From: Sporolactobacillus shoreae
Lineage (GTDB): Bacteria; Bacillota; Bacilli; Bacillales; Sporolactobacillaceae
Reading direction: 5' to 3'
NCBI RefSeq assembly: GCF_004684935.1
Contig: NZ_SRJD01000016.1
Location: forward strand, 24,701 to 88,700
Length of the DNA stretch: 64,000 nt
Each line of letters opens with the position of its first letter. Within the stretch, counting starts at the first letter, position 1. The translations under genes were made by a program, and so were the position numbers. Positions 51,405 through 60,494 of the stretch are shown here, piece after piece. The notes under the pieces were generated by a model. That model was not told the origin of the DNA. It was given only the letters and a program-made list of their open reading frames with translations, and did no database searches.

Positions 51405-53954
51405 TTAGGATTCCAGGGACGATGTTGAAGCGCCAGTTCTGCTCATAGATCTGGTTTCGTTCTTGCTCCAATGAAATTTGATCGAGAACGTGATAATGCT
51501 TAGTGTCAGACCAATGACCACAAACAGGATAAGCGCCGTGACGTTCTGAAGGAACATCTGATGCTGATGTCCGTCGATGATATTTCTGAAGCCATTAACG
51601 CTGTATGTCATCGGCAGAACATGTGAAACAGCCTGAAGCCACTTCGGAATCAGCTGGATCGCGTATGCGCCGCCGCTCGTCACAAGCTGAAAAATCAGAA
51701 TGACGATGCAGGCAAACCGGCCCTCATTGTTGAAGGAGCCCGCGAGCCACTGAATGATTGCCATATAGCTCATGCTCGTCAGTATCGTGAAACCGATAAA
51801 TACTGCCGGATTATTAACCTGGAGGCCAAGCCCTTTCAGCACAACGACATCAATCAGCAGCGCCTGCCCGATTGACATCAGGATCGTGATAAAGAATTTG
51901 CTGAGTGCGATATTCCATCCTGCCGTCGCCAGTCCCGCCGGTTTTCCAAGATCATAAATGATCGTCAGCAGCAGGGCTCCGACATAAAGCCCCAGGGAAA
52001 TAAAGTATGGCGCAAAGCCTGATCCAAACGTATTGACCGCCTGATGAGATCCGTCAATGGTCGTAACCGGCTGAGCAAATTGAGTCGCGTGTGCATTGTT
52101 CGTCGGCGTCTTGGCCAGCTGACTGTGTGCATCGGAAAGACTGTTTCCGAGTTTCGTATTGCCGTCATAAATCTTCTGAGCGCCGGACGAGAGCTGGTTC
52201 GCGCCGCCGGACAGTTGATGGGTGCCATTCGTCAACTGGTGAGCGCCGTTGTTGAGCGATTGCGCTCCACTCGCCAATGCTCCCGTACTGCTTGCCAAGG
52301 TCGACGCTCCGCTTGCAAGGCTTCCAGAATTACTGTTCAGCTGATTCAGTCCGCTGTTTAACGACTGTGCCCCCTGAGCAGCCTGATTAACACTGGAAAT
52401 GATCAATGGGATTCCACTGCTTCCAGCCAATTGGGATGTTCCGGAAGCTAACTGCTGAGCAGCTGAATTCAGAGTCAAGCCGGTTGTCGGATCCTTCTGC
52501 TGCAGGCTGCTGACAACTCCACTTTTAATCTGAGAGGCTGTGTTTGAAGCTGTCTGTTGAGCGATTTGTTGCGCTGTACCAAAAGCAGTTTGCTTAATCG
52601 TGTTTGTTGCAGATTGCTGCAAGCTGCTTGAAATTGTTGGTGCATTTCCAGAGATTGCAGAATTAATAGTAGTTATCGTTTGATTTGCCACATCATCCGA
52701 TGTTTTGCTTAACTGTGACACCACGTCTGGGTTACTTAGAATTCCCTCTGCTATTTGTGTTGCCGTGTTTTCAGGCGTATTATTATTTGTCGCCTTTTCA
52801 ACTGCAGCAATGAGTAGGGGCTCAATATTGGTCGGTAAATTCGAACTTAGGGATTTACTGATTGTCGCCTGTGACTGTGTCACGGATTGAGTAATGCCGC
52901 CCGTAATTTGCTCCGCTGCCGCATCTGATTGTGCCTTAAGATTGCTAGCCTGAGCTACAGCACCGTTCTCGATCTGTGATTCATTTCTAATAATCTGCTG
53001 TTTTGCTGCTTCTCCGATCACCGTGGGATTAATAGAGTTATTAATCTGTCCCGGCAGCCCTTGAATAATGGAGTAAAATTCCTGCATCCCGTTATTCAAG
53101 CTGCTGACATTTGCGCCGAGGTTTTGCTGCTGTATGCCGCTGTTCAGCTGATTCAAGCCGGAAATCAGCTGACCGGATCCGGGAACAATCTGATGGCTTA
53201 CGGCGCCCGTGTATTGCTGAACACCATTGCTCAGCGTCTTGGCACCGTTATTCAACTGTGACGCCCCGCTCGCCAGCTTTCCGGTTCCATCTGCCAACTG
53301 TGTCGTGCCGCTCATCATGGTTTTGAATCCGCTTTTGAGCTTGTTCAGTCCGTCCACTTCTTTTTTGCTTCCACTTGCGAGTGATTTTGAACCGCTCGCT
53401 GCGTCACTCAGGCCGCGGGTCAGTTGATCAATCTGAGCGTACATTGACTGGGCATAGGTTTTCGTTATCTCATTGGATATGCGTGTTTTCAGCTGCTGCA
53501 GTCCCAGATCAGCCATTCTGGAGGAAATAAAATTGTAATCGGCGTTAATCCGATAATCCATGCTGGCCGGTTTCAGTTTCTGATCCATCAGCGTCGTCGC
53601 GTTCTTCGAAAAAGATGCCGGAATCCGGACAGTCATGAAATAGCGATTGTTATTAAAACCATCCTGAGCTTCTTTTTCGCTGACAAACTGCCAGTCAAAA
53701 CTGTTGTTCTTCTTCAGATTCTTAACCAGATCATTACCGGCATTAATCTGTTTTCCGGCGATCTCTGCCCCCTGATCCTGATTAACGACAGCAACAGGAA
53801 GATTACCCGTTTTGCCAAAAGCATCCCAGAACCCGTAAAGGAACATGCCTGCGTACAGCAGCGGGACACACATGACCGCAACCATGACGACGATGTTATG
53901 CGGCTTTGCGACGATCGCCTTCAATTCCGCAACAATCAAATGAATAAAGTTCAT
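51405..53954 (-). CDS. YhgE/Pip family membrane protein
   Basis: 849 residues. One N-terminal helix (about 20-40) is followed by a long extracellular region and five to six C-terminal helices of the ABC-2-like type. The extracellular part is built of heptad-like repeats such as LASGASQLNNGAKTLSNG, repeated many times on both flanks of a Gln/Ser/Thr-rich centre, predicting a very long coiled coil or beta-rich rod. Relatives are Pip (phage infection protein) of Lactococcus and YhgE; some type VII secretion EsaA proteins are similar. I use the ATG at 53954, 11 bases after AAGGG. The TetR gene just upstream on the same strand and its operator at 54037-54055 suggest drug- or envelope-stress control. 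Confidence 0.87.
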   Translation of the reverse strand: MNFIHLIVAELKAIVAKPHNIVVMVAVMCVPLLYAGMFLYGFWDAFGKTGNLPVAVVNQDQGAEIAGKQINAGNDLVKNLKKNNSFDWQFVSEKEAQDGFNNNRYFMTVRIPASFSKNATTLMDQKLKPASMDYRINADYNFISSRMADLGLQQLKTRISNEITKTYAQSMYAQIDQLTRGLSDAASGSKSLASGSKKEVDGLNKLKSGFKTMMSGTTQLADGTGKLASGASQLNNGAKTLSNGVQQYTGAVSHQIVPGSGQLISGLNQLNSGIQQQNLGANVSSLNNGMQEFYSIIQGLPGQINNSINPTVIGEAAKQQIIRNESQIENGAVAQASNLKAQSDAAAEQITGGITQSVTQSQATISKSLSSNLPTNIEPLLIAAVEKATNNNTPENTATQIAEGILSNPDVVSQLSKTSDDVANQTITTINSAISGNAPTISSSLQQSATNTIKQTAFGTAQQIAQQTASNTASQIKSGVVSSLQQKDPTTGLTLNSAAQQLASGTSQLAGSSGIPLIISSVNQAAQGAQSLNSGLNQLNSNSGSLASGASTLASSTGALASGAQSLNNGAHQLTNGTHQLSGGANQLSSGAQKIYDGNTKLGNSLSDAHSQLAKTPTNNAHATQFAQPVTTIDGSHQAVNTFGSGFAPYFISLGLYVGALLLTIIYDLGKPAGLATAGWNIALSKFFITILMSIGQALLIDVVVLKGLGLQVNNPAVFIGFTILTSMSYMAIIQWLAGSFNNEGRFACIVILIFQLVTSGGAYAIQLIPKWLQAVSHVLPMTYSVNGFRNIIDGHQHQMFLQNVTALILFVVIGLTLSIITFSIKFHWSKNETRSMSRTGASTSSLES

Positions 53955-54036
53955 AAATAGATACACCCTTTTCTATAAATCTCAACTCTCTGCTGTCCAC
54001 GCGGTTAATTTCTAACCTATGACAAAATATTTTCTA

Positions 54037-54055
54037 AATGACTATTTTGGTCATT
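54037..54055. promoter_or_regulatory. TetR-type operator upstream of yhgE
   Basis: AATGACTATTTTGGTCATT, a 19-base near-palindrome (AATGAC...GTCATT), lies between the TetR gene and yhgE. The same pattern, AATGAACATTTTAGTCATT, lies upstream of the TetR gene. Confidence 0.65.
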
Positions 54056-54095
54056 TAGTCATTTCAGTTTAAAAAAATAGGGGGATCACCAATCA

Positions 54096-54668
54096 CTATT
54101 TTTTTAAACCTCTGACAAGATACAACTCGAACAGATCGGCAATTTCTTTACTGGACAGCGGTTCATGGCGCTGTTCCCAGTCAAAGACGAGCGCAATGTA
54201 CAGTTTCAGGATAACAAATGCTGTCACCTTCGGATCACAGTGTTTGATGTCACCCTTCTTCTCCGCTTCCTTGATGATGTCCACGAGAAAATCGAGAATC
54301 GCGTCTTCAACATCGCCCAATGCCTGTTTCGCCTGCATGGTACCGATTTCTCTGATTTCCTGAGTCAGTTTAATCGTCAGCTGATGCTCTTTTCTGAATT
54401 CCAGCACACTGAACAATGCCCGGTGAAGATTTTCGAAGAAAGTATCTTCCGGGCTGATCGCGCCAGTCGCCACTTTTTTCACCTTTTGGATGAACTGGTT
54501 CATGATTTCATAGAACAATTCCTCCTTATTCTTAAAAAAAGTGTAAATCGTCCCCTTGCCGACGCTCGCCACACGCGCCACAAGATCCATCGTCGTCGCT
54601 TTGTAACCGAATGAGGCAAAAGTCTCTTCCGCAGCCTTTGTAATACTTTCCTTCCGATCAACAACCAT
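54096..54668 (-). CDS. TetR/AcrR-family regulator (YhgD-like)
   Basis: 190 residues with an N-terminal TetR helix-turn-helix (KAAEETFASFGYKATTMDLVA and GKGTIYTFFKNKEELF) and an all-helical ligand domain. In B. subtilis yhgD (TetR) neighbours yhgE, and the same pair is seen here with the regulator upstream. Matching palindromes before both genes suggest it represses itself and yhgE. The ligand is unknown. The ATG has only a weak ribosome site (GGTGATG). Confidence 0.9.
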   Translation of the reverse strand: MVVDRKESITKAAEETFASFGYKATTMDLVARVASVGKGTIYTFFKNKEELFYEIMNQFIQKVKKVATGAISPEDTFFENLHRALFSVLEFRKEHQLTIKLTQEIREIGTMQAKQALGDVEDAILDFLVDIIKEAEKKGDIKHCDPKVTAFVILKLYIALVFDWEQRHEPLSSKEIADLFELYLVRGLKK

Positions 54669-54691
54669 TTTTCATCACCATATTCTGACCG

Positions 54692-54710
54692 AATGAACAT
54701 TTTAGTCATT
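54692..54710. promoter_or_regulatory. TetR-type operator upstream of the regulator gene
   Basis: AATGAACATTTTAGTCATT shares 16 of 19 positions with the site at 54037-54055 and lies 24 bases upstream of the TetR start codon, fitting autorepression. Confidence 0.65.
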
Positions 54711-54763
54711 TTGTTTCGTAAAAAATAATACCACATCACACGTTGAGGTGCAAGAAAATTTAT

Positions 54764-55817
54764 TTAAGGGTTGCCAGCGGAGAAAACTCGTCCATTTTAA
54801 TGACGAGATGAATCCGCGTCTTGGGCAACCCCATAGAGGTAAAATAACCGTACCCTCTTGTGTTAAAAAAGGGAACGTGCGTTCTATAATCATTTCAAAA
54901 GGAGGTGAATTCCATGGTGATGAGGGGCATAAAATTGAGAATCTATCCCAACCAACAGCAACGCCAGCAATTGGCTCAAAACTTTGGCTGCACCCGCTTT
55001 GTTTGGAATCAGATGCTGGCGATGCTCAATGAGCGGCATGAAAATAATCCCAAGGCTTCTTTTTTGACTGCTTATGCTCTGAATAACTTGCTTCCTCTGC
55101 TGAAAAAGGAACATCCCTTTCTTAAAGAAGCGGAGAGCACCAGCCTACAAGTCACCAATCAACATTTAATAGAAGCCTTTCACGCGTTCTTTAGAAAAGA
55201 AAAAGGGCATCCCAAGTTCAAAACCAAACACGCCTTCAAGCAAAGCTATACCTCCAAGTGCGTGAATGGCAACATCCAGCCCGTCGGCGATCATGGGATT
55301 CGCCTGCCGAAACTGGGGATTCTTCGCTTTAAAGCCGGACAACGACTCCCGGAAACGATCAAACAAGTCACCCTGAACCGCACGCCGACAGGGAAATACT
55401 TTGCCGTCTTAACCGTGGAAGGCGAAAACCAAGCCTTCCCGAAAACCGGCAAAACCGTCGGCTATGACTTAGGTGTAAAAGACCTGCTCGTGGGTTCCGT
55501 GGAGGGTCTCCGACATCCCACCACTCGTTTTGATCAGAGCTTAGCCCGTAAGCTTCGCCTGTGGCAGCAAACATTAGCCCGGCGGCAACGGCTGGCGAAA
55601 AAAGCTATTGCCTGGGACCACCACCAAAAGCTGCCCGTACCCCGCACCTTGGCGGACTTTAAAAACGTAGCCAAAGCTCGCCTTCAAGTCGCTCTAATTC
55701 ATGAAAAAATAGCGAACCAGCGGGCGGACAAGCTCCATAAATTGACGACCCAACTCGTGAAAACGTATGATCGGATCGCCTTGGAGAACTTGAAAGCCCA
55801 AAATCTTCTTCGGAATC
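54764..55817 (+). mobile_element. IS605-type tnpB element, right-truncated second copy
   Basis: The left end (TTAAGGGTTGCCAGC, then a diverged left hairpin and CGCGTCTTGGGCAA) and most of tnpB match the intact element at 28376-29799. The match ends near 55817. The right end, the guide RNA region and about 85 codons are missing. The left end lies about 50 bases upstream of the TetR operator region. Confidence 0.85.
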
Positions 55818-55912
55818 AAAAAAATCGGCCTCTGTGGCCGATAATTGGAGCCTCTTTCAGATTGGCTTTGTTAAAACTTGTCTGTTGTTTTTCGCTCCAA
55901 TCAATGGGGTAA
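54914..55912 (+). pseudogene. tnpB: tnpB, truncated and fused to unrelated sequence
   Basis: The first 301 residues are close to the intact TnpB at 28491-29648, from MVMRGIKLRIYPNQQQRQQL to ALENLKAQNLLRN. After that the frame reads 31 foreign residues through an opposing terminator and the MITE-like copy D before stopping at 55912. Two of three RuvC residues remain (Asp in GYDLGVKDL and Glu in ALENL), but the zinc finger and the third Asp are lost, so it cannot be an active nuclease. I use the ATG at 54914, 8 bases after GGAGGTGA. Base changes spread along the gene show it is an older copy, not a fresh duplicate. Confidence 0.9.
55818..55842 (-). terminator. Intrinsic terminator belonging to the ArsR remnant
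   Basis: On the minus strand ATCGGCC-acaga-GGCCGAT is followed by seven T. It is oriented for the remnant at 55944-56108, not for tnpB, and marks the breakpoint of the truncated element. Confidence 0.85.
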
Positions 55913-55942
55913 CAAAAATCAACATTGACTATTAACACAGCC
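55864..55942 (-). repeat. MITE-like repeat, copy D, with perfect 8-bp target duplication
   Basis: 79 bases beginning GGCTTTGTTAAAACTTG and ending GACTATTAACACAGCC. The flanks are TTCAGATT at 55856-55863 and TTCAGATT at 55943-55950, a perfect 8-bp direct repeat. It has inserted at the stop codon of the ArsR remnant. Short form lacking the GAGACTCC module. Confidence 0.9.
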
Positions 55943-55943
55943 T

Positions 55944-56108
55944 TCAGATTAACAAATCTTTCACTCGGTTCAGTAGTTTCTCAATTTCGCTTTTGTCCAC
56001 TTTATAATAAGACTTGTTTTCTTTTCTCACAGATTTGACATTGCCTATATCAACGAGAATCAGTACACTGGCAAAGATAAATAAGGACACCTTGCGTCGT
56101 CTACTCAT
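55944..56108 (-). pseudogene. Remnant of an ArsR-family regulator gene (C-terminal end)
   Basis: A 54-codon frame ends NVKSVRKENKSYYKVDKSEIEKLL...KDLLI. This matches the wing and tail of DUF5937-type ArsR proteins; compare RKENRIYYEVRDKQIKKLM in the intact gene at 50120. The upstream half (KVSLFIFASVLILVDIG) looks like a damaged recognition helix, and the rest of the gene is gone. Its own terminator survives at 55818-55842 beyond the inserted repeat. Confidence 0.7.
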
Positions 56109-56160
56109 GGCATTCATCTCCTGATTGAAATCAGGAGGTTTCTGCCTAACTTTTAACTAA
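56109..56160 (-). mobile_element. Solitary IS605-type right-end remnant
   Basis: On the minus strand GGCAGAAACCTCCTGATTTC continues AATCAGGAGATGAATGCC. A 9-bp stem with a two-base TC loop (56118-56137) has the same layout as the right end of the intact element (CTTACCATT-TC-AATGGTGAG). No tnpB is attached; ponA-like coding sequence begins right behind it. It comes from a different IS605-type element. Confidence 0.5.
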
Positions 56161-56180
56161 AGTTGTCCTCTGCCGTAGAA

Positions 56181-58367
56181 CTAAAACCACTTGGCATCAA
56201 CCTTTGGGGAAGCCTGCCCCTGCCTTCCAGTTTGCGGATTATAAGGAACCACGTAATAAGCAGCTTTCGACAGCGGGTTGACAAAATCGATCCGGAACTC
56301 GTTTTTCCCGGTAACCGTGCCCCTATATGTCGCTTGCCCGTTCTCCTCCGAATAGATTTTGTACACGATCCGCTTGTCGGAGGATCCGTTCCAGCTCAGA
56401 TTGAGAGCAGGCAAAGCATATTTTCCAAGCGTGCCCTGGGCATTCAGATTGGTCACCTTCGCAAGACGCACGGGCTGATCCAAGTCTGAGACACCGGCTG
56501 GCTTTTTAAAAGCGAGCTGCGCTTGGCCAGGGATACTGTTAATCACCGATTTAAACAGCCTGACGGCATCGTCGCTTGACCCGGAGAGATACTGGTTCTT
56601 GTTTGTTTGATCATATCCAATCCAGACCGAACCGACCGCGTTGGGTGTGTAGCCGACAAACCATTCATCACGTTGCCCATTTTTTGTAAAAGCCGTGGAC
56701 CCGGTTTTTCCGGCAATAGAAATCGGGCTGTATCCGGCACTCGCTGTCCCGCTCTTCACAACCGATTGAAGCATCCGTGTCATGTACCATGCTGTTTGAG
56801 GTGAGAAAATTTTATTTTTCTTTGGCTGGGCCGTGCCGATTTTCTGGCCTTGATAGTTATAAATGGACTGAATAAAATACGGTTCGGTCTGCACGCCCTG
56901 GTTGTCAAACACTGTATAGGCCGATGCCATCTGAAGCGGAGTCACCCCCTTCTGCAGGCCTCCTAGAGCGATGGCGAGTCCGTTGTCCGGAATCTTGATA
57001 TCCATCTTTGATAAATAGCTTTTGCTCTTGCTGATGCCAATTTGATTCAGAAGCCAGACAGCTGGGGCGTTCTCCGAAACCGTGATCGCGTCATACATGG
57101 TTATTTCTCCCCTGTAGACACCATTGTAGTTTGTCGGCGTGTAGTTCCCATAGCTGACTTTCTTGTCCTGCAGCATCGAATAGGGCTGGTAGGAGCCGGA
57201 ATCAAGCGCCGGTCCGTAAACAGCCAGCGGCTTGAACGAAGATCCGGGCTGCCTCTGATCATTCACATGGTTGTAGCTTCCACTTACGTAATCCCGGCCG
57301 CCCTGAACCGCCATCACTCCTCCGTTTTTATTCATCAGAGTGAATGCCCCCTGCGGTGAAACTCTCGGATTCGTTCCGCGGAAATAACTGTTCTGTTTAA
57401 AGGCGTTGTAGGACGCCCTCTGGGCTGCCACGTTCATTGGAACGACGATCTTATACCCGCCGCGGATCAGGTCATCCGGACTGATATGATAGCGCTGTTC
57501 TGCTTCATCTTTCACCATGTCGATGTAAGTGTCATACTCCGGATGAGTCTGGATCTTATGGACATCGAGTCCGAGTGTCTTGCCCTTATCACGCACAGAC
57601 TCCTCCGCTGAGATATAGCCGTACTTCTGAAGCAGGCCCAGAACAAGATTTCTCCGTTCCAGTGCCTTCTGCGGATGAAGGATCGGAGAATAACCGTTCG
57701 GGCCCTTAGGCAGCGCAGCAAGCAATGCGGCCTGATCCTCCGTCAGCTGGCTGACATCCTTATTAAAAAAGAAACGCGAAGCCATCTGCACACCGTAAAT
57801 CCCGTGGCCGAAGTAAAGCTGATTCAGATACATCTCCAGGATCTGTTGCTTACTGTATTTTCGTTCCAGGCTGACAGCAATGGCCGCCTCTTTCGCTTTG
57901 CGGAACCAGGTTTTCTGGTCAGATAGATAAGCATTTCTGGCGAGCTGCTGTGTGATCGTACTTCCGCCTTCCTCTTTAGAACCTGAAAGAATATCTGTTA
58001 CGATCGCTCTCATTGTCCCGCGCAGATCAATGCCCGAGTGCTGGTAAAAGCGAACGTCTTCCGTTGCAATAAATGCATCCTGCACCCTTTTCGGAATCTG
58101 CTTCAGTGTTACCGGATCCCTGTTTTCCGCGTAAAGTCTGGAAATCTCATGGCCCTGTTCGTCAACGATGACCGAAGTCCGGCTCATGACTAGCTTTTCA
58201 TCATCCGTATAGTGATTGCCAGTGAGGAGAATCACAAAATAGAACAGCAGCCCGACGATGACCGCTCCAAGCACGAAATAAGCGACATGAAATAAGTGCA
58301 ACGCCACCGCTCTTCTGTCCATCTGTTCCGTCCAGCTCTTCAAGGCCTTCCACCAATTCCAATTCAT
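56181..58367 (-). CDS. Class A penicillin-binding protein (PBP1A family)
   Basis: 728 residues. A short cytoplasmic start and one membrane helix (about 27-50) precede a glycosyltransferase domain (about 75-250, with EDVRFYQHSGID and GGSTITQQLARN) and a transpeptidase domain (about 330-620). The transpeptidase motifs are SSFK in QPGSSFKPL, SEN in VSENAPAVWLLN and KTGS in AGKTGSTAF. A C-terminal fibronectin-like segment follows. It polymerises and cross-links peptidoglycan at the outer membrane face. Which paralogue (PonA, PbpF, PbpG) it matches cannot be fixed by eye. Monocistronic. Confidence 0.93.
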   Translation of the reverse strand: MNWNWWKALKSWTEQMDRRAVALHLFHVAYFVLGAVIVGLLFYFVILLTGNHYTDDEKLVMSRTSVIVDEQGHEISRLYAENRDPVTLKQIPKRVQDAFIATEDVRFYQHSGIDLRGTMRAIVTDILSGSKEEGGSTITQQLARNAYLSDQKTWFRKAKEAAIAVSLERKYSKQQILEMYLNQLYFGHGIYGVQMASRFFFNKDVSQLTEDQAALLAALPKGPNGYSPILHPQKALERRNLVLGLLQKYGYISAEESVRDKGKTLGLDVHKIQTHPEYDTYIDMVKDEAEQRYHISPDDLIRGGYKIVVPMNVAAQRASYNAFKQNSYFRGTNPRVSPQGAFTLMNKNGGVMAVQGGRDYVSGSYNHVNDQRQPGSSFKPLAVYGPALDSGSYQPYSMLQDKKVSYGNYTPTNYNGVYRGEITMYDAITVSENAPAVWLLNQIGISKSKSYLSKMDIKIPDNGLAIALGGLQKGVTPLQMASAYTVFDNQGVQTEPYFIQSIYNYQGQKIGTAQPKKNKIFSPQTAWYMTRMLQSVVKSGTASAGYSPISIAGKTGSTAFTKNGQRDEWFVGYTPNAVGSVWIGYDQTNKNQYLSGSSDDAVRLFKSVINSIPGQAQLAFKKPAGVSDLDQPVRLAKVTNLNAQGTLGKYALPALNLSWNGSSDKRIVYKIYSEENGQATYRGTVTGKNEFRIDFVNPLSKAAYYVVPYNPQTGRQGQASPKVDAKWF

Positions 58368-58675
58368 ATTTGCATCCTCTTATAGTCTTTGCTGTTTTCT
58401 TATTCCACATTACCAAAAAAAAAGAAAGACGCAACTGATTACAAAAATTTTTGACAGGTTGAGACAATAATTTCCAATTATTTATCCTCTTTCAATTCAA
58501 TGTTGGGGCCGATGGGTGACCTTTTATCATTGATGGGACCTTTTTATATTTTTTCTCCCTTGATTTCTTTTTATCTCAGTTAGCTCATATATTGTAAAAA
58601 AAGGCCCTTCCGCTTGAATGACGGAAAGGCTTTCTTCTTCATTTCAATGATCAATGGAAATGTAACAGGTCCTGA
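58368..58675. other. Intergenic region between the permease and PBP genes
   Basis: About 300 bases. The distal part holds the permease terminator. Near 58493-58507 is aattcaatgttgggg, like the left arm of the dispersed repeat. It is followed by two direct copies of a gatgggtgacctttt-like unit (near 58509 and 58530). No gene recognised. Confidence 0.4.
58596..58633 (-). terminator. Terminator of the amino acid permease gene
   Basis: On the minus strand aaagcctttccg / cggaagggccttttttt forms a stem with one bulge and a seven-T run, about 45 bases past the stop. Confidence 0.82.
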
Positions 58676-60106
58676 TTAAGAAGCTTGTCCTTTACTCCCG
58701 GTTTTTTCACTTAGATAGAGCTCGCTGTGTGTCCGGCTGTAAGCAAAATAGACAATCAACCCGAGTACAAACCAGACAACAAATCGGATCCAAGTCGCGG
58801 GCTTAAGCCCTGTAATTAAATACGCGCAGGAGATGATGCCCAGGATCGGAACCCAAGGGAAAAGAGGCGCTTTGAACGAACGCTTCAAATCTTTGCGTTT
58901 ATACCGGAGAACAATTACCCCAGCACAGACAATGATGAAGGCGAACAGCGTGCCGATGCTGACAAGTTCGGAAACAAGACCAATTGGGAAAAGTCCGGCT
59001 GTAATGGCGCAGGCAACTGCAACAATAATCGTAGAAATCTTTGGTGTCTGATGTTTCTGGTCGACACTCCCAAGAAATTTAGGAATTAACCCGTCTCTGG
59101 CCATGGCAAAGAAAATTCTTGATTGCCCGTACATCAACACAAGACATACGGAAGTAATTCCGCAAATCGCACCAACAGACACAAGTGCCGAGCCCCAGTG
59201 GATACCGATTTGATCCAAAGCATAGGCTACGGGGGCTGCCTTTCCAGCAGGTGTATTGTACGCTGTGTATTTCACAATACCGGTCAGAATTCCCGAAACA
59301 ATGATATAGAGAACAGTACAGATTAAGAGTGAATAAATAATGCCTTTTGGCATATTCTTCTGTGGATTCCGTGTTTCCTCGGCCGCTGTTGATACAGCAT
59401 CAAAGCCGATATAGGAAAAGAACACAACTGCGGCACCGGAAACAACGCCATTAAAGCCGAAAGGCATAAAAGGAACCCAATTGCCCGGCTTAACATGCCA
59501 AACAGCAAGAACGATAAACAGCAGAACGACAGCAACTTTAATAATGACGATGACACTGTTCAGACCGGAAGTATTTTTGACTCCACTGATCAGCAGCCAG
59601 GCGATCAAACCAATAATCAGCATCGCCGGGATATTAATAATACCGCCCTTGTCGAATGGAGACAGTGTGAGCGCCGTTGGCAGATGAATCCCGACATTAT
59701 TCAGGAGGTTAACGACGTATCCTGACCAGCCGATTGCAACGGTAGCAATCCCGACTGCATACTCAAGAATCAAATCCCAGCCGATAATCCAGCCCCAGAT
59801 TTCTCCTAGCCCTGCATAACCATATGTATAGGCACTACCAGCTACAGGAACCATTGAAGCAAATTCCGCGTAACACAAAGCTGCAAAGACACAGGCAAGC
59901 CCAGATAGAACAAAAGAAATGACCAGTGCCGGACCTGATAGCGTTGCTGCAGCAACCCCTGTCAGTACAAAAATTCCCGTCCCAATGATACAGCCAATGC
60001 CCAGCAAGGTCAGATCAAAAGCTCCTAAAGCTTTTTTTAGCCCCTGATTGCCCTTGGTTTCATCCAAAAGCATGCTGATTGGCTTTGTACGAAAAATACC
60101 ATTCAT
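58676..60106 (-). CDS. APC-family amino acid permease (cationic/branched-chain group)
   Basis: 476 residues, twelve or more membrane helices. The N-terminal block ALGAFDLTLLGIGCIIGTGIF is the APC signature, with PGA-like and GWDLILEYAVGIA elements typical of the CAT/YfnA-type branch in Firmicutes. It imports amino acids by proton symport; the substrate cannot be named with confidence. Monocistronic with its own terminator. The upstream stretch to the tRNA gene holds no T-box. Confidence 0.9.
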   Translation of the reverse strand: MNGIFRTKPISMLLDETKGNQGLKKALGAFDLTLLGIGCIIGTGIFVLTGVAAATLSGPALVISFVLSGLACVFAALCYAEFASMVPVAGSAYTYGYAGLGEIWGWIIGWDLILEYAVGIATVAIGWSGYVVNLLNNVGIHLPTALTLSPFDKGGIINIPAMLIIGLIAWLLISGVKNTSGLNSVIVIIKVAVVLLFIVLAVWHVKPGNWVPFMPFGFNGVVSGAAVVFFSYIGFDAVSTAAEETRNPQKNMPKGIIYSLLICTVLYIIVSGILTGIVKYTAYNTPAGKAAPVAYALDQIGIHWGSALVSVGAICGITSVCLVLMYGQSRIFFAMARDGLIPKFLGSVDQKHQTPKISTIIVAVACAITAGLFPIGLVSELVSIGTLFAFIIVCAGVIVLRYKRKDLKRSFKAPLFPWVPILGIISCAYLITGLKPATWIRFVVWFVLGLIVYFAYSRTHSELYLSEKTGSKGQAS

Positions 60107-60342
60107 AAACCAAGCCTCCCAAAAAGTTATTGTAAAATAGTTGCAAGATTGAATTGATAAAAAATTAATTCTTTTTTATTATAAATGAGTCAAAAAATAT
60201 TTCAATATTTCATGTCATGTTTTCTAACATAAAACTTGAAATTACTCAATTTAGCCTATAAAATATTTGCGCTTCTGTTATGCATTGACGATCACCGCTA
60301 TTTCTGCTAATATATTTTCGTTGATCATTTTAGTTTGTTCCT

Positions 60343-60415
60343 GGGGCATTAGCTCAGCTGGGAGAGCGTTGCCTTCGCATGGCAGAGGTCAGGGGTTCGA
60401 TCCCCCTATGCTCCA
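60343..60415 (+). tRNA. tRNA-Ala (anticodon CGC)
   Basis: A complete cloverleaf: acceptor GGGGCAT / ATGCTCC, D-arm GCTC...GAGC, anticodon stem TTGCC / GGCAG with loop TTCGCAT, and T-arm AGGGG-TTCGATC-CCCCT. The anticodon CGC reads GCG. CCA is not encoded after the discriminator A. It is a single tRNA gene with no rRNA nearby. Confidence 0.95.
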
Positions 60416-60494
60416 TTAAAAGAATAATGTTTGAGAAGCCGCATAGTGTTGCGGCTCTTCTTGCAGAATACAGTTTTCAAAAGCAGGTGTTATT

